NCBI GenBank assembly: GCA_022605425.2
Contig: JAKIMF020000013.1
Coordinates: 310,001 to 374,000, forward strand
DNA from: Hamiltosporidium tvaerminnensis
Lineage: Eukaryota > Microsporidia > Dubosqiidae
Direction: 5' to 3'
Length of the DNA: 64,000 nt
The position numbers and the translations under genes are program-made. Numbering within the stretch: position 1 is the first letter of the stretch; the number at the start of each line of letters is the position of its first letter. The notes beneath the pieces are model-generated. The model saw only the letters and a program-made list of their open reading frames with translations, searched no databases and was not told where the DNA came from. Of the stretch, positions 11,040-21,360 are shown one piece after another.

Positions 11040-11308
11040 TTTACAGACAATTCATTCGTCCTTGGCACCAAAGCCCTATGCAAGCCTTGGCCTCCCTTGG
11101 TAAACCGCCAACCGGTCTTATTCAGTGGGTTTGTTTACTTATCGGGTTTTAAAGGGTGGTTTTAAAGGGTGGTTTTAAAGGGTGGGTTTTTGGCCCTACG
11201 CTCAACCCCAACATGGAGGATCGTTCCCTTTTAGTCGCCTCTTACGACAAGCAGAGAATTATCCAAGCCAATTCTCCTCCCGGCATGATGGAAAATTTAC
11301 AGACAATT
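11040..11308 (-). mobile_element. SINE-like retroposon, copy 1, with 13-bp target-site duplication
   Basis: The 243-bp insert at 11053-11295 is flanked by perfect 13-bp direct repeats, tttacagacaatt, at 11040-11052 and 11296-11308. The insert is far richer in GC than its flanks and contains blocks such as cctcttacgacaagcag (sense of the other strand: ctgcttgtcgtaagagg) and cctacgctcaaccccaacatgg. It also has three 13-bp units of aaagggtggtttt at 11151-11187. A diverged copy lies at 18255-18488. Variable-length target duplications of ~13 bp point to LINE-type retroposition. The 'tcgtaagaggcgacta' phrase reminds me of arthropod retroelement sequences, from memory only. The strand is a guess. 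Confidence 0.72.
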
Positions 11309-12135
11309 ACTTTATAATAAAAGAATTGTGCGCAGGAATGCGATCTAATTGATAGAGACATACTTCAAGTTTAGATGCCTTACGGAGAAAAATGAAATAT
11401 CCAAAGTCTGATTGAATATAAAGTTAGGTACAATATAATTTATAAAATTTTGAGAAAAAAGTAAGTAAGTACAATAAAAAACCTATGTATACTCGTTTTA
11501 GATTTATATATTAAAAACCTTTCCACCTTAATATCTTTATAAAATAGCCACATATTTTCTAGGGAAATTAATCAAAGATATAGATTCTTAATTTAATCAC
11601 TAAAAATATTTGATATCACTGTTGCAAAGATCAAAAGTTTAATTATGTCTATATTTCTACAATAATATTCTTGAATATATCTTATATTTAAGATTTCGCA
11701 TTAAATTAGGAAATTCAAATCGATCTATGAGTTAATTTTGATTGCTAATTTTATCTTTCAAAATAAGGTTTTTAATGAGGATGTGATTTTTTCTTCAATA
11801 TTTGGCTTAAATGCAAATAAATAACAAAAAAATTGACACTATTTATAATATAAAGCTACTTGTAAAACTATTACTGCTCAAAATCAGATAAAGTAGAAAA
11901 GTTAGAAGCATTATTAAGATGTTTCCAATGTAATTTCAATAAAAAAGAAAAACCGCTATCTTAAAAGACCTACTTTCCTTTCAAAATATTGTATGCATAT
12001 CAGAAATATGGTTAGAATACCAAATATTTGTTTTTTTTATCATTGGAAAATAAATAGATTTAACTTTCAAGATAATATGATATGATAAAAGGGTCTTAAA
12101 AATGATAAGATATAATAAAAAAAATTTTAAAAAAT
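11309..12135. other. AT-rich spacer
   Basis: No gene, RNA or repeat recognised. Confidence 0.5.
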
Positions 12136-12745
12136 AGTACATCTGTTAAAATTATGGCATGTATTGTTTGTTTTCATAACATTTACTTAGTTCAAGGTTA
12201 AAAGTTGATAATTGCTCTTACAAAATTTTATCAGTGTCATTTACATAACTAAATCTTAAAATTTTTCCCTGAATAGTACGTCAAAGTCATTTAATGAACA
12301 GCAATTTACTGAAAGATGATCAATGGTCGAGATCTCTTTAGATATTCTCAAGACCGGCTTCATTTCTACTTTCTCTATATTTCAAGAACCTAATAGATTT
12401 CTAGCTAAGATATATCAAGGGAACATATATGAAGTCTAATTAGGCGCTGCAACTTCATAACAATAGGTATTACTTGCATCTTAGCTTTACTGGCTCTTTA
12501 AAGAATATTTTTTCATAACTCTCAGGCGCGAAATATTTCAACTAATATAGACAATGTTGGGCTTAATATTTTAAATGGCAATTACCCATATTTTCAGCTG
12601 CGGTCCGCAATCTAGTTACATAAAAAAAACCATAGAATTTTTTGTAGCGAACGTTTCGCCGTTCCTTTTACCGCCTTCTACTTATAGAAACACTTATTGT
12701 GCAACCTAGAACGTAGTGTTGTTATCATTCTTTTAAAAATCTAAA
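12136..12745 (-). repeat. Dispersed repeat family A, copy A2 (inverted, diverged)
   Basis: Read on the minus strand it follows family A. The left end, agtacatctg ... gttttcataac ... agttcaaggtt, corresponds to the family's 3' end. The block cagctgcggtccgcaatctag at about 12596-12616 is the reverse complement of the block near 51132-51152. It is more diverged than A1 or A4. Confidence 0.65.
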
Positions 12746-14465
12746 TAATGATCTCGACAAGAATTTCACATACCAATAGCCAAGCAGAACGGGTTTATAT
12801 AATGTTATTCACCTACAACAATTTATCAATAGTTGGTTATGCTATGAGTTTAAAAAAATATTTATACATTGATAGATGTTTAAGTTTTTTACAAATAGAA
12901 TTGAAAATTTATATCAAATATCATAAAAGAATTGATACATGTCCTGTAGTGTTAAAAACAAATATGGATTTCAATCTTAGAACAAAAAAGATGTTTTTTC
13001 GAAATTATAAAATAAATTAATATGTTTTAATGTTTTGCTAGTTTATAAGTCTCCGATTAATGATATTATTGGTTTATATAATTCAAAATTTAAACTTGAC
13101 TTACCCAAGATTAATTATACCTTGTTTTTTTCATAATATTATTTGTTTATTTCCTATCACCTTATTTATAAACGGTTTTAACATATATTTGAAACACAGT
13201 ATAGCTTTTGACTTTTTACCCTTAAAAGAGCATCAAAACTTTGTATTTTTTTAGCTTAAAACACATTCCCTCTTTAGTTAGTTCACCTAGCGGAACGTAA
13301 TGATTTTCGTATATTTCAGCCTCTTGTACAATATTTATTCGTTTTTATATCTAAGCCTTCAGCAGCATTTGGGCGTGCATTCAGTCTTCTTAGCCAACCA
13401 AAAAAAATTACATCAACAGAATGTTATTAAAAGAGCACGGGTTATTTTAAAGAAATTTCAATATCTTTTTTGCATGATATTTAGTAAATTTCAACATTTA
13501 CTTCAGAAAGGCCGTCTTTTATTAAGGAAATATATAGTATTGAATTAAAATCTTGTATTTTTGCATTGTGGTTACTATTTAATAGCTTATCCTAACAAAT
13601 TTTAGTATGTTGCAAAAAATAATTTTTTTATAATGTGGATACATCAAAGTAAACCATGATTTTACTTATTAAACATATTTTTGAATTGTAAAAGAATTGA
13701 AGCTTCGAATATTATAAAGAAATATATATAATTATTCTACTACAGTATATATATATTGACATCCTCAGATTCTAGTTTCATATGAATATGTATGAGACAT
13801 AAAACCAAGTTAAATTTAGTTTTATTTATATTTTGAATGTAACTATTTGTATCATTGGCAACCTATGGAAGTTTTTTTTATGGCTTGTCTATAGGGAACC
13901 ATTCTTCTTAATTTATTTTGCTAAATTATATTAAAATTTAAAAAAATGATTAGGTTTCGTCATTATTTTTAATTAGAACCTTATAGTTTCTAGGATTAAT
14001 ACACAATCTATTTTGTATTTTAGTTGGTAGACAAACCTGAAAATGGCTATATGCTAATATTTTAGGTTAGTCTTTATTTTTTTGTTTTTACGGTCTGCAA
14101 TATATCATACAGCTAAACATATATTTAGTTGTTTATACATCTACCTTTTCTCATATTAACATATAAAATATTTAATGAAGTACACTTGCCAAATGTTTTG
14201 TAGATTTAAACTACTTTTGCCCGATGAAATTATTATGATGTTCAATTTAAACATTTGGAAATAAATATTTTTATTGTAATAAGAAAATTTTAATTAGACA
14301 TGCGACGTTTAAAAAATTCTAGAATCAATTTTTTTATTTGCCTAGAAAATTTTTATAACTATAAATGAGAATATATAGGTGGTAACAATATTTTAGATGC
14401 TCGGCATACGTTCATTATATTCAAAAAAAAGAATTTATGTGCAAAATAAAATCATATTGTATACT
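12746..14465. other. AT-rich spacer with short unconvincing frames
   Basis: Plus-strand frames of 90, 64 and 82 codons (starts 12748, 13060, 13300) were inspected. None has a recognisable domain or signal peptide, and they lie in low-complexity AT-rich DNA. The third (contains QQHLGVHSVFLANQKK) has the most protein-like composition but no neighbour or motif support. Confidence 0.35.
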
Positions 14466-16718
14466 ATGCTTAATTTTTTGATTATAGCTACTGTTACTAA
14501 TGTGAAATTTGTTTTTCAGGTAAATGATAGAAAAAATGATTCTACGGGTGATATTCTGCCATTAGATGAAATAAATTCAAATATAGAATATTTAAGAGTA
14601 TAAGATGCAGCAAAGGAAGTATCTTAGACGAAATTGTGAGCGGAAATACATTTAAAAATGAATCAATTTTTTATCTTAATGATATCGAAAAATATCCGCT
14701 TAGATTTAGAAAATTCTATGTATCGCCATCAGAAACACATCAAGAAATCATTTTATACATGGAAGGTATATACTATCCTGGATTTTTAATATTTTACTAT
14801 TACTTAAAAACTTGCTATTTACCACAGCAAAATTTTTCTTATCATACGTTTATCTCAATTCTATATTTTCTAGATCATTTTGAAGTAGAATTTGATATTA
14901 ATATTACAAATATAATTCAGAATCTTCTATTTAATTCAAGTTTCATTAAAATAGATTTTGAAAATATTTCAAATGATATGAAAGTTAGATTTAATATTTC
15001 TGATAACCGTTCTTTTAGGTTATTTATGTTCATTTTTAAAGTAATCCGTTTCTCATATATGTCAGAAATAAATGGTTTTATGAAATTTCTATATGCTCAA
15101 GCATGTGCTTTCAAACTGAAGGAAAGCGATTTTATTACCACTGATGTTAAAAATCGAATTCTTAGAATTGGTAATGCATATTATATCACTAATTATGACA
15201 AATTGTTGCCTCAGATAAGAGATAATAGACTTATTTTAGAAGTTTTGTTTGATTTATTTACAATCCAGGTAATACATTTGCAGAATATTGATAGAATTAG
15301 ATCAGAAGTAGAAAATATTCTATCGTTGGTTTTGAATAAATTAGAAAAAATTGTATTTTTTAATTTAAAGTTAGACAACATTTTTATTGATTTCATTAAT
15401 AAGCATAAACTCTTCAGAAGAACCAAAGCTCTCGAATTCATCGCCTGCGATTTCAAAGATATTGTGTTTATTTATCTGAAGAAGTTAAAAATATATCTAG
15501 GATTTCATTCTTTGGAATTTTAGATGAATACAGAATGAACGAAAAGTTAATACATGGAAAAGATGAACCATTTACTCCTGAAATAATATGCCTTATTACC
15601 GATTTGAATATTTCTTTTCAAGAAAATTACAACCATGAAACCAAAAATAAAATTAAATTTTCAGAATTTTGTATAAATACCAATTTTTATCCACGCGAAT
15701 CCAATTCAAAGATTTTAGTAAACACATCCTTCATTTATAAATGTTCCATGTGGCGTATCATGGGTTTCAAAACGAATGATAACCATATCGAAAATTTAAT
15801 TATGGATTTTTATAACGAAAAACTGCTAGAATTCAATTTTCTTCAAATATCGAAGTACGAATATATAAATGTTATAAATATTAGGCATTCAGAAATATCG
15901 TTTGCGTCATTGAATGAGATATTATTATTTAAAAATATCAAAAGGCTAGTCTTGGAAGAAATAAAAATTATAGAGAAGAATGAAAATGTCAGATTTACTT
16001 ATCGAAATAATTCAATAATGATTTTCGAAGTTATATTCCGGAAATCTCTTCGAAATCAATTATCTATGATTATATTGATATGTTGGATGAATTGAAAAAT
16101 CTTCGCTTGCAATTTGAAAATAAATTGGCTAAAAATTATATTTTAAGCCAGTTTAAGAATAGGAATAAAAAAATGTTAATAAATTTTTTATTTTCAGATC
16201 ATAGTATTTCTAAATACGACATTCTCGAATTAAGTTTCTTAACAGAGTCAAAATCAGTTACCTTGGAGAAAGTAAATATTATAGGGTCGATTGTAAATTC
16301 ATTTCAAAATTGTAAATTCCATCAAATAGAATCTTTAACGTTCAAATATTGTATATTTAGTACTTCTGATAAAGAATCTATTCGTTGCAAAAATCTTGAA
16401 TATATAAAATTTCATAGGTGTAAATTTGACAATATAAATTTTAGCAATCTATTTTGTAAGGATATTCGATATAAAATAAAAAAGTTTTATATGAATGAAT
16501 CCCAACTAACTGATAAAGACTTGATATGGTTGTGTTCTCTCCGTTGTTTGGTTTATATGAGTTTTTTTGATTCCATAATTCCTTATAATGCTTTGTTAAA
16601 GTTTAAAAAATCAGATTTTGCAAACCCTACAAATCTAAAACTTAATCTATTTCAATATAAAAACCGGTCAAAATATAAAAATCATATATACGAAGAATTT
16701 GGTCTTATTGATAGATAG
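14466..16718 (+). pseudogene. Secreted leucine-rich-repeat-like protein, broken by at least three frameshifts
   Basis: Four overlapping or abutting frames read as one ~750-residue protein. Frame 3 from the ATG at 14466 gives a signal peptide (MLNFLIIATVTNVKFVFQ), with an in-frame ATG upstream at 14397 as alternative. Frame 2 takes over near 14590 and runs to 15523. Frame 1 takes over near 15470 (LSEEVKNISRISFFGILDEY) and runs to 16095, and frame 3 takes over near 16040 and runs to 16718. At each junction the next frame is already open upstream, as expected for single-base indels. The second half has irregular leucine-rich-like units (KNIKRLVLEEIKII, IESLTFKYCIF, LEYIKFHRCKF). A segment after the signal (bases about 14760-14890) faintly resembles a BTB fold, which I do not trust. 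This is probably a decayed member of a secreted LRR family. Confidence 0.6.
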
Positions 16719-18239
16719 ATGGTCAAAATTTTGTGTTATAAAGATTATCTTAGTTTGTAAAAAAATATCTTAATTATTTTATACAGTATTAAACTTATTT
16801 TCAATTTTCAATCTACAATTTTGAAAGTATTTTTAACTTCTATGAATTCAAGATGCTTATATGCCCGATTAAATATTGTTATATGTAATTTATTACCAAG
16901 AACGGTTATTTTTATGTTAAAATTCTATTAAAATATGATATTTTATAAAAGTAAATACTTTAGTAGCAATCAACATTAAAAAATGGTTTATAAGATTCCG
17001 CCAGTCTTACATATGTGTATAATTTGAATACAATATAACGAATCGTTGCTAGCAAATTTTCTTGGAACCATACAAAGCAATCAAAAAAAGATAATTTAAA
17101 AGGAACATCTAAGATATGAATAATTAATTACATTATATGAGAATTTAATACTTTATTTGTATCTCCATAAATTATAATAACTTAAATGATTAAATTTGAT
17201 GGAATATTTCAACCAAAGATCGAATATTTTACAATTGATTTTTAACAACTTTATAAAGGCTTATACCATGGATCAAAATTAAACTTTTTTGAAGTAGTTA
17301 AAACGTAAATCGACCCAAATATTAATATAAAAAAGGTAGATCAGGTTTGTTTAAAATTATAAGAATATTTTTTGATTCGTTGAATTTTGATCAGTTTAGA
17401 TTTGTTTAAAAAACATATTCTCAATAATTTTCTGCTAAAAAATCATATTTAAACCAAAATGTATTTAAAAGATTAAGATACATTACATTTATGCTTGATT
17501 ATTTATTAAACCCATTCCTTCTTTTTAGATTGCAAAAAAGATATATATATTTGATATAAATATTGATTATAAAACAGAAATCATTAGTATGTAAAAATAT
17601 AAATTATAACTGTATTCAAAAGCGAGACCAATTGAATTTTTTGCTATATACACATTTTTGACATTTATTGGTCCGTATATTTGGCTTAGGTTAGATTATT
17701 GTAATTCGATCCCTATTTATGAAATTAAACGGAAGCAGATTTAATTCTCGATAATTTTCGGTTTAATGCCAATTTCATTCTCGCTGTGAATTTTCAAAGA
17801 AGAAATAGATTGCATTTTCCTCGGTTTCTTGTATGGAATTCAGTGATGTCCTATATTTACATCGTATGCAGTACAATTTACCCTTATGATTCAAGATTTT
17901 AGAAAAATTGTTTTAAATACTATTTGTATTCAAATTACAGTACATATTAGAAGTTTTTATATGCATTTATATGCCTTTAAAGAAATTCAAATATTAATTC
18001 CTGATAATGTCATAATACGCCATAAAATCAATTTTTTCAATTAAAAACTAACTAAATAATCCAACTATACAAAAATTGCTTTCTCTAAAAGAATAATTTT
18101 AGAGTAAAATGAAGCGATTGTGTAAGGTAAATTTCAACTATAAAATTTTCTTAATCTTCAATTTATAGTTCAAAACAAATAGTTAAGACAAATAATTCTA
18201 AGTTTTAAATCTTTGCAAATTTAGACATTTACTTCTATT
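16719..18239. other. AT-rich spacer
   Basis: No gene or RNA recognised. The stretch 17640-17830 is less AT-rich (contains cggtttaatgcc and cctcggtttcttg) but has no ORF and no match elsewhere that I could find. Confidence 0.45.
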
Positions 18240-18503
18240 TCTAAATGCTTCTATCATTTATTCTCGGCACTACAGCCCTGCAAGAGCCTTATCCTCCCTC
18301 AGTAATATCTTCACCGGTCTTTTTACAGTGGATTTGTTTGCTTTTTCGGGTTTCATAACAAGTTGCTTTTAAAAGAAGGGTTGTTGGCCCTACACTCAAC
18401 CACAACATGGAGTAACAGTCCCTTTTAGTGCTTCTTACAGCAAACAGAGAATATTCCAAACCAATACTGCTCCCGGCCTGGTGGGGGATCTAAATACATA
18501 CTT
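18240..18503 (-). mobile_element. SINE-like retroposon, copy 2 (diverged)
   Basis: Bases 18255-18488 align with 11053-11295: ttctcggcactacagccctgc, ttggccctacactcaacc, cttcttacagcaaacagag and ctcccggcctgg all have counterparts in the same order. It lacks the 13-bp triplication. The flanks carry a weathered duplication (tctaaatgcttctat at 18240 versus tctaaatacatactt at 18489), consistent with an older insertion. Confidence 0.68.
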
Positions 18504-19510
18504 TCTAAAATTTTCGAATTGAATAACATATAATTGTTTAAAATTCAAAATGATACATTAAAAATGAATCAAAGTCTGTTCTGGAACATCGCATTGGATA
18601 TAAACATAGAAATGTGTGTCTATAAAACTTAAAATTTTAATATATTAGTCAACATTCTAGATTATTAAAAACTACGTTAGCCCTCAAATTATATTCCGCA
18701 TAAAGTCATCAGTAGCTAAACCTCATTTTATAGTTTAATTTTGCACATTCGAATCAACATCACTTTTCCCAAAACTGTCAGTATTTATAATTTATAAAAC
18801 TTTTAATATAAACTTCGCTTTTTTTTTGTATTTTTCAGATAACAAATTTTCGGTATTTAAAATAATGTTATGCATCGTTTAAGTCCAAGCATCTAATATA
18901 TGAATAAACATAATTTTTGGATCTTTTTATTATAATGAGATTAAATTTTCAAGTATCCATATTTTCAAGAATAATTTATATATCAATGCATCAAATATTA
19001 TTTCAAACTAAGATAAAATAGTTTAATGATAATTCATAAGTTTTTCAATTCAAACTTTTATGTTTTAGTTGAACAGAAAAAAATCTATTGTTTCTGAATT
19101 CAAATAAGCCAATGTTCCATGTCAAAACTCTTGAATAGTCTTATATTTCCAAGCCAGAATTTTAGGCAATATAGGCTTTATATTTTTTTTATAAACATTT
19201 TAATTAGATACCTAGACGTATGAGAAAAGGCAGTAGAACTAATTTAAAAAAATATAGCCAAACCAAGAGGCATTTAAAAAGGTTTAATATGTGTTTCTTA
19301 AGATTTTTTTAGAGATTTAAATGTTTTTTAAAAAAAGTAAACAGCAAAAAGCTTTGCTTCATTTAGGAGTTTTTGTTCAATATAATAATCGTTTCAAACA
19401 AATCATAATGTTAAGATCAATATAATAATTTGTTAAAAAATAATTTATTTCATTAAAAATTAACACCCTTGTCAAATTTTTTTTCGGGTAAAATACCAAC
19501 GAGAACAAAT
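18504..19510. other. AT-rich spacer
   Basis: No gene or RNA recognised. Terminal inverted repeats for the transposase remnant that follows were sought in 19440-19510 and not found. Confidence 0.45.
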
Positions 19511-19511
19511 A

Positions 19512-20605
19512 TCATTTCATGTCAGCGAAACACAAGAATGTATAGAGTATGAAAATGATAATGGTTTAGAGTGTCTTGTGGAAACATCGGAATCACATGA
19601 TGAAAATCTCCTAATAACTACTATTCCAACTCTGAGGAAACAAATGGTTTCTAATAATACCCGGGAACGCATAATTGAAAAGACATTGGAAGGTTCTTCT
19701 ATATTTGCAATTGCCTCGATGTATCCAATAAATTACCAGAGTTTAATTGTATCTTTAAACGATATTTAAAAACCGGCCTGGTATTTGTTGATAAAAGAGG
19801 TGGTAATAGGTGCTCAAAGTTAACTTTGGAAATAAAAGAGAGCTTACAAACCTATGTTAATTTGGAGTGTACAAAAACCCTGTATGAGTTGGCAGAATGG
19901 GTCAAGTGTACATTTAATATTGATGTGTCAACTAGTAAAATTGATCGCGCACTAAGGGAGTTCCATTACACTCTAAAGCGGAGAAAATCAGTGCCTGAGC
20001 GTAGAAATTTACTTTCGACACTTGAGCTAGGAACCAATTACGCAACTAGTTTTCGTGAGTTGGAGGTTGATAACGATGACAAAAACTTTGTCTTTTTAAA
20101 TGAAGTTGGGTTTGCAGTAGTCACACGCCCCAGTAGAGGTCGTAACATAAGAGGTAAATCTGCATACTTATCTGTAACAGCAGCTCGAAGTAGAAATATT
20201 TCAGTATTCGCAGCAATGAACAAACATGGTATGATATACCATAAGATTCATGAGAGAGCCGTAAATGGTGAGGATTTCAAATTATCCATTAAGTAGATTA
20301 ATGAAAGTTGTCAACGGCAATGAATTTTGACTCCAATATTTGTAATAGACAATGCGAGAATTCATCACTATAGGGAAATGAATGATGATGAGGAAATGGC
20401 TTCGTATCGAATAAAATATCTTCTGCCTTAATCTCTATTTCTTAATCCAATTGAGAATGTATTCTCGGTCTGGAAAAATAAAGTAATTCGAAGTGGTGCT
20501 CGTACTGAGCCTCAGTTAAGAATATTAATTTGTAAAAAATTTAATGAGATCACGGGAGAACATTGTAGTTCTTTTTACCGTAAAATGTTAGGATATTTGC
20601 AATAG
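19512..20605 (+). pseudogene. Tc1/mariner (IS630)-type DDE transposase remnant
   Basis: A transposase moves DNA by cut-and-paste. The N-terminal helix-turn-helix part (contains RERIIEKTLEGSSIFAIASM) ends at 19769. One frame away the sequence continues KRYLKTGLVFVDKRGGNR and runs from about 19755 to a stop at 20294. After that stop, VIDNARIHH (about 20339-20365) and LNPIENVFSVW (about 20444-20476) carry the second Asp and the Glu of the DDE triad, ending with a stop at 20603. The first catalytic acid is lost: FLNEVGF has Asn (20099-20101) where the family has Asp. With a frameshift, an internal stop and the Asp-to-Asn change, it is dead. Confidence 0.8.
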
Positions 20606-21136
20606 CTGAAGTAGGGCAAGTGATTCTTGAATAATAAATCTCAAGTACTATTTATAATTTTATTTTTTAAATTTTTATTTTTTTAAAAAAATTGTTATAT
20701 TGATTGCAAAGATTATGATAATGATTGCGACAATTATGATATTGATTGCAATGATTATTACTGATCGAAAAACTTATAGGTAAAATAACTACTAGATTTC
20801 GACAATCTAGTGTTGGTTTAAATATATAAAAATTTCGAAAAAAAAATCCATGTATTTGTGTAAAAGACACTTTTGAGATTTTTAAAACATAAATTTTTAA
20901 AGCCAGGAATAATATTAACCTTGTTTTGTATGTTTCATATCACGTTTCCTCTTTCATGAATTTTCTTTAAATACGGCTCTTATATTATATTTTGAGCCAA
21001 TGCTTAATTTCCAATATTTTAGGCTGATGCAAACATATTACTGTTCTTATATTTTCCCAAATCTTTATCCCTGTTGTTTTATATGTGCAATAAACATATG
21101 TAAGTTATATTATTTTGCTTCGTTTGTAAATTCTCA
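20606..21136. other. AT-rich spacer
   Basis: Contains a short attgcaa/attatgat microrepeat at about 20697-20760. No gene is seen. Confidence 0.45.
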
Positions 21137-21360
21137 GCGTGGGGAGAAGATAACCACATTATAACTATCTTGTTGGAATCTAGGGCGCTTAATTGGTGTC
21201 CCTTTATTGTTTTGTCTTTTTCGGAATATACATTTCATCTGATCTACACACCAATCCTACATAAGCTTGAATTACTGAAGATTAAAAGAAAAAAATGGAA
21301 ACTTTCTATTCGTTAAAAATTGACACCTATATTTTATAGAAGAATGGAATAAGTAAGTAA
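21137..21360 (+). repeat. Dispersed repeat family B, copy B1
   Basis: Starts cgtggggagaagataaccac and ends gaatggaataagtaagtaa. It aligns with 36951-37130 and 61213-61437. The first ~100 bases also resemble the start of family A. The ending with repeated 'taag' recalls the short tandem tails of some non-LTR elements. Confidence 0.6.

Noticed and set aside
12748-13548. Three short plus-strand frames as genes or as pieces of one broken gene
   Set aside because: No signal peptide, no conserved motif, low-complexity composition, and no convincing open-frame overlap at the junctions like that seen at 14.5-16.7 kb.
14760-14890. BTB/POZ-like segment in the LRR-like locus
   Set aside because: Only a faint pattern (FLIFYYYLK ... 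FISILYFLDHFEVE); no profile search was possible and the region is frameshifted.
17690-17730. T-loop-like attcgatccc as part of a tRNA
   Set aside because: No matching acceptor, D-arm or anticodon stem could be folded around it.
19440-20700. Terminal inverted repeats and TA duplication of the transposase remnant
   Set aside because: No inverted pair longer than a few bases was found on the two sides.
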